This document shows, in pieces, positions 1 to 7,615 of a stretch of 64,000 bases of DNA (positions within the stretch are counted from its first letter, which is position 1; every line of letters begins with the position of its first letter). The stretch spans positions 124,001 through 188,000 of the forward strand of contig NZ_FNPB01000003.1 of assembly GCF_900107195.1 (NCBI RefSeq), in the 5' to 3' direction. Under the pieces are notes generated by a model that saw nothing but the letters and a program-made list of their open reading frames with translations, had not been told where the DNA came from and made no database searches. Source of the DNA: Halobellus clavatus (GTDB lineage Archaea > Halobacteriota > Halobacteria > Halobacteriales > Haloferacaceae). A program made the position numbers and the translations under genes.

Positions 1-206
1 CCCGCAATCTCGGGGTCGTAGCGGAACACCTTCAGGTGGTAGGTGTCCTCGTCGTCGAGCGCCTTCTCGGCCTTCTCTGCCTGCCGCTCGGCTTCCTCGG
101 CCCGCTCGCGTTTCTTCTGCAGGCGACGCTCTCGTGCCTGCGACGTCGGTTCGACCTCGGCGGCGGACGATTCCTCGTCGGCCTGTTCTGGGAGTTGCGT
201 GCTCAT
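1..206 (-). CDS. sdhB: Succinate dehydrogenase iron-sulfur subunit, N-terminal part (cut by window edge)
   Basis: Reading the minus strand from the ATG at 206 gives a charged, Glu/Arg-rich N-terminal extension (MSTQLPEQADEESSAA...), then the start of the ferredoxin-like domain (HLKVFRYDPEIAG), where the window ends. That charged leader before the VFRYDPE motif is typical of haloarchaeal SdhB. The protein would carry the 2Fe-2S, 4Fe-4S and 3Fe-4S clusters that pass electrons from SdhA to the membrane anchors, but all cluster cysteines lie outside the window. It starts 5 nt after the stop of sdhD, so it is the third gene of the operon. Identification rests on about 68 residues plus the operon context. 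Confidence 0.88.
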   Translation of the reverse strand, partial: MSTQLPEQADEESSAAEVEPTSQARERRLQKKRERAEEAERQAEKAEKALDDEDTYHLKVFRYDPEIA

Positions 207-211
207 TGTGA

Positions 212-583
212 TTAGAGTGGGACGCCTCCGGCCCACGCGAGTGCGGTTCTGACACCCTGGACGATCAAGACGGCGCTGGCGACGCCGAGGACCAACTTGG
301 CGGCGGTCTTCTTGGTCCCGGAGATGCCCTGATTGACGAGGGCGTTGTAGACGCCGTTGACGCCGTGGAAGGTCGCCGTCAGCAGAAAGAGGATCATCAG
401 CGAGAAGTACGTGAGTTCCTGCATCCGCCCTTGGGACATCGCGAAGGTCACCTCGTCAGCGTGGTGGACGAAGTGCAGGAGGAAGAAGTGGAAGGCTAAC
501 ACGACCACGAGGAACGCGGCCGTGATGCGTTGCCAGAGCCACCGGCGGCCGCCGCGCTGGAACGAGGAGTATCGCTCGGCCAT
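212..583 (-). CDS. sdhD: Succinate dehydrogenase membrane anchor subunit
   Basis: A 123-residue protein with three hydrophobic segments (about residues 20-40, 60-78 and 95-118) and membrane histidines (FHFFLLHFVHH, TFHGVNG) of the kind that bind heme b or quinone in SdhC/D families. With SdhC it anchors succinate dehydrogenase (complex II, TCA cycle and respiration) in the membrane and reduces quinone. Its ATG overlaps the sdhC stop by one base (TGATG), so the two are translationally coupled, and sdhB follows after 5 nt. Assignment as the second anchor follows from length, topology and gene order. Confidence 0.9.
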   Translation of the reverse strand: MAERYSSFQRGGRRWLWQRITAAFLVVVLAFHFFLLHFVHHADEVTFAMSQGRMQELTYFSLMILFLLTATFHGVNGVYNALVNQGISGTKKTAAKLVLGVASAVLIVQGVRTALAWAGGVPL

Positions 584-978
584 CAGCCGAACACCCCCGC
601 GAGGAACGTCGGCACGCTCGCGATCACGATCGCGCCCGTCAGGAGCAGCGACGCGTAGAAGCTCTTATCCTGTGACTCGAGTCCGATGCCGAGATCGACG
701 AACAGCAGTCGAAGTCCGTTGAGGATGTGGAAGACGGCGACGGCGAGCAGGCCGACTTCCAAGAGCCGGACGACGAGGAGACTCTCCAGCGACTGGATCG
801 TCGTCGTGTACGCCTCCGGGCTCGTCAGCGCCGTCGACAGCACGGCGATGTGGGTGAAGAGATAGCCCACGAGCACCCAGCCCGTGAACTTGTGGAACAC
901 CCAGGCCCACATTCCAGCCGAGAACTCCCGCCAGCGGCCGAAGTCCTCGATGAGACCCCGATTGTAAGACTGACTCAT
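583..978 (-). CDS. sdhC: Succinate dehydrogenase cytochrome b subunit
   Basis: A 131-residue membrane protein with three transmembrane segments. The N-terminal block ([21 protein letters not shown]) followed by [17 protein letters not shown], and later [13 protein letters not shown], fits the SdhC family, whose histidines ligate heme b. It is the first gene of the minus-strand operon sdhC-sdhD-sdhB. The bases ahead of its start, around 1003-1013, contain a TATA-like stretch when read on the minus strand. It acts in the TCA cycle and electron transport as part of complex II. Confidence 0.9.
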   Translation of the reverse strand: MSQSYNRGLIEDFGRWREFSAGMWAWVFHKFTGWVLVGYLFTHIAVLSTALTSPEAYTTTIQSLESLLVVRLLEVGLLAVAVFHILNGLRLLFVDLGIGLESQDKSFYASLLLTGAIVIASVPTFLAGVFG

Positions 979-1099
979 ACTCCTCTGAATCTCTGGACGG
1001 ACCCACTATAGACCTTACGTGTACGGGTCAGTGTCCAGTGGAGATGTGGGCCGGAACGCGACGGTCTCGGGCGACGTCTGGTCCGGCGATCAGGGTGGG

Positions 1100-2140
1100 T
1101 TACGAGGTGGCCTCCGTCCCGGTATCGACCGACTGCTCGCGTTCGACGACCGCCTGCACGCGGGGTTCGAGCTCGACGAGGTGACACAGCGGGTTCCCCG
1201 GGTAGACGACGGGGTTCTCGAGCACACCGACGAGGAGGCCGGTGAAGGGGGCCTCGACCGCGATGTTGTCGCTCTTGAACGGATCGGTGAGCGTACAGAT
1301 CCGCTCGCCCCTCGTCACCAGCGACCCACGTTCGGCGTGCATGTCGACGATTCCCCCCGCATCCGCGCGGATCCACGTCTTCTCGTTCCCGTCGTCGATG
1401 ACGGTTCGCCACCCCGGCCACCGGACGGTCGCGTCCGCTCGGAGTCCGTACTCCGCGAAGACGCTCTCGACGCCGTCGAGCGCCTCGTCGATCAGGCCGC
1501 GCTGGAACCGGTGCGCCTCGCCCATCTCGATCGTCACGGTGGGAACGCCGACCGCGGCGGCCTCGGTCCGGAGCATCCCGCTCGACCCGTCGCTGTCGAT
1601 GATGACTTTCGAACCGAACGCCCGCGCCAGTCTCGCGACATCGTCGTCGGACATATCCGCACGGACGTGGAGCATATTCGTCCGCCCCCGGGTAGAGGTG
1701 TGGAAGTCCAGGCCGTAATCACAGGGCTCGATGAAGTTCTCGAAGATCCTCGCGGCCATCCGTTTGGCGCTGGTGGAGTCCTCCCGACCGGGGAACGAAC
1801 GGTTCAGATCCCGATCGTAGATGGGGAGGTACCGTTGCTGTGCCAGGAACCCCGGCACGTTCAGGATTGGCAGACAGACCAGCGTGCCCGCCAGGTCGGC
1901 GAGGTCCCACTCGTGGGCCACCTCGCGAACGACTTCGATTCCGTTGAGTTCGTCCCCGTGGGCGGCCGCCGAGAGGAATATCGTCGGGCCCGAGTGTTCG
2001 CCGTTGATGATCGTCACCGGGATTCGGACCGGGTCCCCCAGGTACGTCTCGCTGATCCCGTATCTGAGGTTCTGCCGTTCGCCCGGGAGGACCTTCCCGC
2101 CGTTGTACGTGAAGGTCCCGTCGCTGCTCATACGCGCCAT
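1100..2140 (-). CDS. AstE/aspartoacylase-like M14-family zinc hydrolase
   Basis: A 346-residue protein of the succinylglutamate desuccinylase/aspartoacylase family (M14-like carboxypeptidase fold). Visible zinc ligands are the HGDE motif (His61, Glu64) and the later His147 (DFHTS). DLNRSFPG (about 111-118) is the substrate-carboxylate-binding loop, and IEMGE (about 204-208) holds the likely catalytic glutamate. The C-terminal third (about 240-335) looks like the beta-rich lid domain. The family hydrolyses an amide between an acyl group and an amino acid; the substrate is unknown here. It diverges from a RimK-type ligase (start 2252), which suggests a make-and-break pair acting on an amide or glutamyl bond (inference). 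A second ATG at 2131 is an equally possible start. Confidence 0.85.
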   Translation of the reverse strand: MARMSSDGTFTYNGGKVLPGERQNLRYGISETYLGDPVRIPVTIINGEHSGPTIFLSAAAHGDELNGIEVVREVAHEWDLADLAGTLVCLPILNVPGFLAQQRYLPIYDRDLNRSFPGREDSTSAKRMAARIFENFIEPCDYGLDFHTSTRGRTNMLHVRADMSDDDVARLARAFGSKVIIDSDGSSGMLRTEAAAVGVPTVTIEMGEAHRFQRGLIDEALDGVESVFAEYGLRADATVRWPGWRTVIDDGNEKTWIRADAGGIVDMHAERGSLVTRGERICTLTDPFKSDNIAVEAPFTGLLVGVLENPVVYPGNPLCHLVELEPRVQAVVEREQSVDTGTEATS

Positions 2141-2251
2141 CGGACATCCGCCTTCTTAAACGCTCGTACCGCGCGGGACGCCGGCCGCCACGCCCGCGCC
2201 GACCGAGTGAGACCGGCACCTCTTTGCTCGCGTGGCAAGTTACGAGGGTGT

Positions 2252-3613
2252 ATGTCCGCCGCTACTGACGACGATCCGGTTCGCGTCGGGGTTCTCTCGC
2301 TCCACAACAGCAAGGAGACGAAGGCCATCCTCAACGCTGTCGACGACCTGGGACACGAGGGGATCTGGCTCCGACGGGAGAACACCGCGGTCTCGGTCGA
2401 AGACGGTGACGTCTCGATCGAACCCGAGGTCGACATCGTCGCCAACCGGCTCCTGCTCTCGAACACCGAGGAACCGGCCGAACTGCTGGGCCTGGCAACG
2501 ACGTTCGAGCGGATCCGCCCGATGCTGAACGAACCCGCCGCGGTACTCACTGCGGTCCACAAGTTCGCGACGGCCGCGACGCTCGCGAACTGGAACATCA
2601 AGGTACCCGACGCGCTGCTGGCCCTGTCGAACGATCGGCTGAACCAGGGCCGCGAACGGTTCGGTGACGTGGGCGTCTACAAGTCCGCGATCGGCACCCA
2701 CGGCGGGGGGACCTGGAAGGTCGATCTCACAGCGCCAGTGAACCCGAAGGTGGGTAACCGGCAGGCGTTCCTCCAGGACCTCATCGACCGCGACGACGAG
2801 AAACACCGGGATCTCCGGGTGTACGTCGTCGACGGGCAGGTCATCGGCGCGATGTATCGCTACGCGCCGGAGGGAGAGTGGCGAACCAACGTCGCGCTCG
2901 GCGGGGACGTTCTCGACGCGACCGGCGATATGCCGACGGAGGCGCGCGAGACCGCCCTCTACGCGGCTGAGGTGATGGGACTGGACTACGTCGGCGTCGA
3001 CCTCATCGAGGGTGAAGACGGCTGGTTCGTCCTCGAAGCCAATCCGACTGCCGGATTCCGGGGGCTCTACCGCGCGACCGGACAGAGCCCCGCCCCCTAC
3101 ATCGCGAAACTCGCGATCGAACAGGTCGGCGGCGCGGTCGACGACGACCGTGTCGAGGACCTGGCGACGGCCCTGGACGACTCCCGACCCGCGGGGATGC
3201 CGCGCGTCGACGCCGGGCCAGCGGGGGAACGGCCGACGATCGGATACATCGAGGAGGTCATCGTCTCGGGGACCAGCGGCTCGACGCAGGCGCTCGCGAA
3301 GTCCGACACCGGCGCGACACGGACGAGCATCGACACGTCGCTGGCGGCCGAAATCGGTGCGGGACCGATAAAGAGTATGACGCGCGTTCGCTCCGGGTCA
3401 GTGAAGTCGGGGAAGGCGCGGCCGGTCGTCGACCTGGTGATCGGAATCGGCGGGACGCAGCACACGGTGAAAGCGAGCGTCGAGGACCGCTCGCATATGG
3501 ACTATCCCCTCCTCCTCGGTCGCGACATCCTCCAGCACTATCAGGTCGACGTCACGCGACGGACCGACGAGCAGGCCGACGACGGCGACCGCGACGAACC
3601 GTATCTGGAGTGA
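2252..3613 (+). CDS. RimK-like ATP-grasp ligase fused to a retropepsin-like domain
   Basis: A 453-residue two-domain protein. Residues about 10-290 form a RimK/LysX-type ATP-grasp ligase: an N-terminal pre-ATP-grasp domain, a nucleotide-binding loop around YKSAIGTHGGG (143-153), and the metal-binding end YVGVDLIEG...FVLEANPTAGF (247-269). RimK-type ligases join an amino acid, often glutamate, to a carboxylate using ATP. Residues about 325-440 match the retropepsin-like ATP-dependent zinc protease family (RimB type): K-S-D-T-G-A at 350-355 carries the aspartic-protease-like DTG, and LLGRDIL (421-427) is the matching C-terminal motif. The reading frame is open far upstream, but the ATG at 2252 gives the family N-terminus and lies after the divergent gene. 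Substrate unknown. Confidence 0.85.
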   Translation: MSAATDDDPVRVGVLSLHNSKETKAILNAVDDLGHEGIWLRRENTAVSVEDGDVSIEPEVDIVANRLLLSNTEEPAELLGLATTFERIRPMLNEPAAVLTAVHKFATAATLANWNIKVPDALLALSNDRLNQGRERFGDVGVYKSAIGTHGGGTWKVDLTAPVNPKVGNRQAFLQDLIDRDDEKHRDLRVYVVDGQVIGAMYRYAPEGEWRTNVALGGDVLDATGDMPTEARETALYAAEVMGLDYVGVDLIEGEDGWFVLEANPTAGFRGLYRATGQSPAPYIAKLAIEQVGGAVDDDRVEDLATALDDSRPAGMPRVDAGPAGERPTIGYIEEVIVSGTSGSTQALAKSDTGATRTSIDTSLAAEIGAGPIKSMTRVRSGSVKSGKARPVVDLVIGIGGTQHTVKASVEDRSHMDYPLLLGRDILQHYQVDVTRRTDEQADDGDRDEPYLE

Positions 3614-3849
3614 TACACGCGACTCCCCGGCACGGCACCGACGCCGTCGCGTGACCGAGTCGGGTGGGACGGGCGAGGACGCCCCCGGAGGGCTGTTCAC
3701 GGAGCTCCTCTACGAGTCCCCGGGAGGAGGTCTGAGCGATCGCTACACACCGCTGGCCCGCGTCAGCGGACGTCGCAACCGATGGTCGGTCTATCACGCC
3801 CCGAAATCGGGCGCACATTCTTAAGTGAGGGAGGCCCAACGATCCGTAG

Positions 3850-4854
3850 ATGGCGAGCGAGCAGGCCGACGGACTGCCCGACGAACTCGACGCCTGGGTG
3901 GCGGAGCGAGCGGCTGCAACGGGCGATTCGCGGCCGGAAGTGCTCCGCCAACTGCTCGCAGCGCACCGACTGCTCGACGAGCATCCCGAACTCCTCGACG
4001 GCGACGGCTCGACCACTGTCGCCGTCGACGACACGATGGGACCGAAACGAGAGCGTTCGGAACCCAGCGAGTCGCTGGCAGCGGACCTCGACGACATCGA
4101 GTCCCGGCTCACGGCGCTGGAAGCCGACCTCGACGAGAAGATTACCGACGTCCGCGAGCGGGTGATCCAGGTCAAACGGGAAGCCGACGCGAAGGCACCG
4201 GCCGACCACGACCACCCCGAGATCAGTCGGCGGATGACCGAGGGCTTCGAGAACTACGAGGAGGTCCTGGCGTACCTCGCGGACCTCGGGGAGGACCACG
4301 AGGACAAACTGCGCCGACTGGCCGGGGCCGTCGTCGACCTTCGCGAGCGCGTCACTGAACTCGAACAGCGGTCGAACGAACGCGCTGCCGCCGCCGAGCT
4401 ACGGCGCGAAGCGAACCGACAGGGAATCACGTCTGCGGAGTGTGGCTCCTGCGGTTCTGCCGTCCAGATCGGGCTGCTCGACGGGCCGCGCTGTCCACAC
4501 TGTGAGGCGACGTTCGAAGAACTCGATCCCAAACGCGGATTCTTCGGCGCGAACACCCTGACCGTCGGACAGCGCCCGGCACTGGCCGCAGGCACCGAGC
4601 CGACCGACCGACCCTCCCCGTTCGAATCGACCGATGGAGATGGGTCGACCGGTACCGACGCGGCGGAGTCGAGCCCCGACGACACGGACGAGACCCTCGA
4701 AGACGCGACAGCGGACTCGACCGGCCCATTCACGTTCGAGCACCGCGCGGCTGGGAGCGACACCCCGGAGTCGGAGGCCACCGAGGAGCCTGACCAGGAG
4801 GAGCGTGACCGGGACGATGTGCCCGACGAAGAATCGGAGGTGACCGACCGATGA
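3850..4854 (+). CDS. Acidic coiled-coil protein with RHH-like N-terminus and zinc ribbon
   Basis: A 334-residue haloarchaeal protein without an assigned function. Residues 8-45 (LPDELDAWVAERAA...RPEVLRQLLAAHRLL) resemble a ribbon-helix-helix DNA-binding domain. Residues about 70-190 are rich in charged heptad-like helices, probably coiled coil. A zinc ribbon follows (Cys198, Cys201, Cys215, Cys218: CGSC...CPHC), then a very acidic, probably disordered tail of about 100 residues. The next gene starts inside its stop codon (ATGA overlap), so the two are co-translated. A TATA-like ATTCTTAAG lies near 3819-3827. A DNA- or nucleoid-associated role is possible but is inference only. Confidence 0.75.
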   Translation: MASEQADGLPDELDAWVAERAAATGDSRPEVLRQLLAAHRLLDEHPELLDGDGSTTVAVDDTMGPKRERSEPSESLAADLDDIESRLTALEADLDEKITDVRERVIQVKREADAKAPADHDHPEISRRMTEGFENYEEVLAYLADLGEDHEDKLRRLAGAVVDLRERVTELEQRSNERAAAAELRREANRQGITSAECGSCGSAVQIGLLDGPRCPHCEATFEELDPKRGFFGANTLTVGQRPALAAGTEPTDRPSPFESTDGDGSTGTDAAESSPDDTDETLEDATADSTGPFTFEHRAAGSDTPESEATEEPDQEERDRDDVPDEESEVTDR

Positions 4855-5396
4855 GCGACGATCCAACGGACTCGAACCCCGCGGGCGCGACCGACTCGGA
4901 CGATGGCGGCGACGCGTCGGAGAGCCGAGGCGTCGATGACGAACGACCCGAGGGTGCGGACGCGTCGGAGGCGGCCCCGCTCGCCGACTTGGCGCAACGC
5001 GTCTCGGACCGACACGACGCGCGAGCGGACGAGCAGGGGCCGGCGTCGGGGACCGATCTCGGGGACGACGAGCCGACGGCGGCCGCGGACGAGGATCCCT
5101 TCGAGGAGGTGTCCGTCGGCGATATCGACGAGGAGGAACTGTGGGCGTCGCTCGAAGAGCCTGCAGAGCCGACGGCCGCGGTCGGAGCGGAGGCGTCCGC
5201 CCGGACGGTCACACCGGAGACGGACCCCTCGGCGGACACGACCGAACACGTCGTCGACAAAACGGAGTACTGCCAGCGGTGTCCGCATCTCGACGACCCG
5301 CCGGAACTGGCGTGTACCCACGAGGGGACCGAGATCGTCGAAGTCACCGATTCCGATCACTTCAGAGTCCGGAACTGTCCGATAGTCGAGGAGTGA
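4851..5396 (+). CDS. Acidic protein with C-terminal CxxC zinc-binding domain
   Basis: A 181-residue protein, function not recognised. The first about 130 residues are highly acidic, low-complexity and probably disordered. The last 45 hold a compact cysteine motif (YCQRCPHL...LACTHEG...RNCPIVEE) that would bind one zinc ion with four cysteines. It overlaps the upstream zinc-ribbon gene by 4 nt (ATGA), and the two share the same build: acidic disordered region plus small zinc site. This suggests a partnership, but nothing in the sequence names the process. Confidence 0.75.
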   Translation: MSDDPTDSNPAGATDSDDGGDASESRGVDDERPEGADASEAAPLADLAQRVSDRHDARADEQGPASGTDLGDDEPTAAADEDPFEEVSVGDIDEEELWASLEEPAEPTAAVGAEASARTVTPETDPSADTTEHVVDKTEYCQRCPHLDDPPELACTHEGTEIVEVTDSDHFRVRNCPIVEE

Positions 5397-5482
5397 CCGC
5401 TCGATCCGGTCCCGCCTGACGGCTCTCGGGTCCACTGCGGCAACCACCGAACGCTTTTGCTCCCATAGCCAAACGGTACCGT

Positions 5483-6652
5483 ATGTCGTTCGCTCGCCGG
5501 GGGGACGATGTGCGGGCCGAACTCGGGGCGCTCGCCTCGCAGGTCCACCCGGTGTTTATGTTACCGCCGCTCGCCGCGAGTGCGTTCGGCGCGATCCTCG
5601 CAGGGGCGATTGCACCGGGTACGCTCGTCCTCCACGCCTCCGCAGCGTTCTTCGCCGTGTACACGGCACACGTGAAGGACGGCTACGTCGATTTCTACGT
5701 CCGCGACGAGGACGACCGGCACCCGATGACCGAGACCGGGTGTCGACGTGCCATCCTGCTCGCGACGCTCGGCTTTGTCGCCGTGACCGTCGCGATCGGC
5801 TCGCTCGTCGGCCTGGCGGCCGCAGTGCTCACCGTACCGATGTGGCTACTCGGATTCCTCCACGCACCGCAGTTCGACACCCACCCGGTGACGACGACCC
5901 TCGGCTATCCCGTCGGTATCGGACTCGCCATCCTCGGCGGCTACGCTGCGCAGACCGGGCAGATTGCCGTCCGCCCGCTCGCCTTCGCGCTGGTCTTTCT
6001 CGTCATCCTGGCCGGTGTGAAGATCGTCGACGACGCACAGGACTACGCGTACGATCGGTCGATCGGCAAACGAACCGTCGCCGTCGTCCTCGGGCGGGGG
6101 CGCGCCCGGCGACTGGCGTCCGCTCTCAGTTACGCCGGCGGCACCCTGGTCGTGGTCTTCGCCGTCTCGGGCGTGTTCCCGCCCGCGGCCTCGCTAGCGG
6201 CGGTCGCGTTCGGGGTCGTCCTGCTGTTCGCACAGCGCGGCGAGGCGACGGTGGCCACGATGCTGCTCGTCCGGGGGACGTACGTCTTCCTGGCCCTGCT
6301 CGTCGTCGCCGTCTGGTATCGGCCGCTCGCGGGGGTGCCACTTCCCGACATCGGCGTGCTCGGTCCGTTCACGTACCTCGCGACCGAAGTCGTGTTCGGC
6401 CTGTTCGCGCTCGCACTGCTCGTCCGCGCCGACGCGCTCGTTCGTGCGGCGCTGACAGTGCTGGCGCTCTATCCGCTCGCGTACGTCTGGGACTGGTACA
6501 CGCTCGAGGTCGGCGTCTTCGCGATCCGCCTGCGGACCGGGATCGATCTGTTCGGCATTCCGCTCGAAGAACACCTGTTTATGCTCGTCGTCCCGGCCCT
6601 GGTGATCGGCTTTCACGAGACGCTGCACGGGCATCTCCGCTCGGACGTATGA
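5483..6652 (+). CDS. UbiA-family prenyltransferase fused to a lycopene cyclase domain
   Basis: A 389-residue polytopic membrane protein. The N-terminal part (about 1-275) is UbiA-like: the first Asp-rich motif is KDGYVDFYVRDED (Asp66, Asp70, Asp75) and the second is VDDAQDYAYDRSIGKRT (Asp183, 184, 187, 191), the Mg-diphosphate sites. The C-terminal about 100 residues match the small CarR/CrtYc-d type lycopene cyclase domain, with VWDWYTLEVGVF (335-346) and FGIPLEEHLFMLVVPAL (357-373). In haloarchaea UbiA-type LyeJ elongates lycopene towards bacterioruberin, so a carotenoid or related isoprenoid role is likely (inference). The gene stands alone with a TATA-like CGCTTTTGC near 5452. Confidence 0.8.
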   Translation: MSFARRGDDVRAELGALASQVHPVFMLPPLAASAFGAILAGAIAPGTLVLHASAAFFAVYTAHVKDGYVDFYVRDEDDRHPMTETGCRRAILLATLGFVAVTVAIGSLVGLAAAVLTVPMWLLGFLHAPQFDTHPVTTTLGYPVGIGLAILGGYAAQTGQIAVRPLAFALVFLVILAGVKIVDDAQDYAYDRSIGKRTVAVVLGRGRARRLASALSYAGGTLVVVFAVSGVFPPAASLAAVAFGVVLLFAQRGEATVATMLLVRGTYVFLALLVVAVWYRPLAGVPLPDIGVLGPFTYLATEVVFGLFALALLVRADALVRAALTVLALYPLAYVWDWYTLEVGVFAIRLRTGIDLFGIPLEEHLFMLVVPALVIGFHETLHGHLRSDV

Positions 6653-6766
6653 GGCGTGGTGAGGATCTCGCTCAACGCGTGAGGGGGGTGAGGATCTGGC
6701 TCGGATACGTGACGGAGGGCATCGATCTCGTTCCCACACGCGGCCCACGGCGACGCCCGTCCCGAG

Positions 6767-6780
6767 AGACACTTGTGTCT
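6767..6780. promoter_or_regulatory. 14-bp palindrome upstream of tfs
   Basis: AGACAC-TT-GTGTCT is a perfect inverted repeat with its centre 27 nt ahead of the tfs ATG, exactly where a TATA box is expected. No better TATA box is visible, so it may be a promoter element or operator. Confidence 0.4.
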
Positions 6781-6800
6781 ACGCCCGGAATGGCCGACAA

Positions 6801-7130
6801 ATGCAGTTCTGCGACGAGTGCGGCACGATGATGGTCTCGAAAGACGGGGAGATGGTCTGTACGAACGAAGACTGCGGCGCGCGCGCCGACCAGGATCAGG
6901 AACTGGCCGAACAGTTCGTCTCGACCGAGTCCCAGAGCGACGGCGACGTCATCGAGACGACCGAGGACGCGAACTTCGAGGGCAAGCCGACCGCCACCGA
7001 CGTGCACTGCGACGAGTGCGGCAACGGCGAGGCGTGGTATACGATCAAACAGACCGGGTCGGCCGACGAGCCACCGACGCGCTTCTTCAAGTGCACCGAG
7101 TGCGGCCACCGCTGGCGAGGGTACAACTGA
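6801..7130 (+). CDS. tfs: Transcription factor S (TFIIS-like RNA polymerase cleavage factor)
   Basis: A 109-residue protein with two zinc ribbons: N-terminal CDEC...CTNEDC (Cys4, Cys7, Cys20, Cys25) and C-terminal CDEC...CTEC (Cys70, Cys73, Cys98, Cys101). The C-terminal ribbon carries the SADEP loop (Asp89, Glu90), the acidic pair that TFIIS/TFS inserts into the RNA polymerase active site to stimulate cleavage of backtracked RNA. Length and motif order match archaeal TFS. A 14-bp palindrome is centred 27 nt upstream. Single gene, no operon partner evident. Confidence 0.95.
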   Translation: MQFCDECGTMMVSKDGEMVCTNEDCGARADQDQELAEQFVSTESQSDGDVIETTEDANFEGKPTATDVHCDECGNGEAWYTIKQTGSADEPPTRFFKCTECGHRWRGYN

Positions 7131-7149
7131 CCCGTCGGAGCGATCCGAA

Positions 7150-7168
7150 CGGGAGATTATTACTCCCG
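7150..7168. promoter_or_regulatory. Inverted repeat around a TATA-like core
   Basis: CGGGAG-ATTATTA-CTCCCG: 6-bp arms flank an AT core centred 28 nt ahead of the ATG at 7187. This suggests a promoter with a symmetric operator. It could also form a hairpin ending the tfs transcript. Confidence 0.4.
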
Positions 7169-7186
7169 GCTCGCGAACGTCCGCCG

Positions 7187-7615
7187 ATGGCCCTCCCCCG
7201 CCCGCTCCCCGACGAGTTCCGCCTCTGGTACCTCCTCGACGTCGCCGCGTTCGTCGTCGGCGTCTGGACCTGGCTCCAGCAGTCTTCGACCCCGGCGGCC
7301 GACCTGCTCGCCCTCGATCCGTTCGTCGTTTCGGTCGCGACCGTCTCTGGCCTCCTCGCGGTGTTTATCCTCCGCGTCACGGTCGGGAATCTCTGGGGCT
7401 ACGCCGTCGAGTACGCCAACGCCGGCGGCGAGTGGACCGATCTGCCGTTTCTCGCCACGCTCGGGATCGGTGTCGCGGCCGGGATCGCCACGTACGTCGT
7501 GACCGCGAGTCTCGGCGCGGCGGCGTGGACCGCGTTCTGGGCGTTCGTCTTCGGCGCGATCGGCGTCGGCGTCGTCGTCCACCTCGCCGCGGGCTACCGG
7601 GAGTCCTCAGCCTGA
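7187..7615 (+). CDS. Small membrane protein, unknown function
   Basis: A 142-residue protein with four predicted transmembrane helices (about 18-38, 47-70, 85-108 and 112-135) and short loops. It begins with an acidic-basic N-terminus (MALPRPLPDEFRLWYLLD). No catalytic motif is visible. The ATG at 7187 was chosen because it follows the TATA-like element at 7156-7162 at leaderless spacing; the same frame is open much further upstream but overlaps tfs. It is convergent with the alpha/beta hydrolase gene, and the two ends overlap by about 20 nt (7594-7615). Confidence 0.7.
   Translation: MALPRPLPDEFRLWYLLDVAAFVVGVWTWLQQSSTPAADLLALDPFVVSVATVSGLLAVFILRVTVGNLWGYAVEYANAGGEWTDLPFLATLGIGVAAGIATYVVTASLGAAAWTAFWAFVFGAIGVGVVVHLAAGYRESSA

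Noticed and set aside
1019-2251. Open plus-strand frame upstream of the RimK-like start, up to 411 extra codons
   Set aside because: It lies antisense to the AstE-like gene and shows the composition of a GC-rich shadow frame. The ATG at 2252 gives the family N-terminus.
4254-5447. Minus-strand frame of 397 codons opposite the zinc-ribbon pair
   Set aside because: Ser/Arg-rich antisense translation of acidic coding sequence, a common artefact in high-GC halophiles.
6658-6703. Two near-identical copies of GGTGAGGATCT in the spacer before tfs
   Set aside because: Only 11 identical bases about 29 nt apart in GC-rich DNA; probably chance or a minor duplication without clear role.
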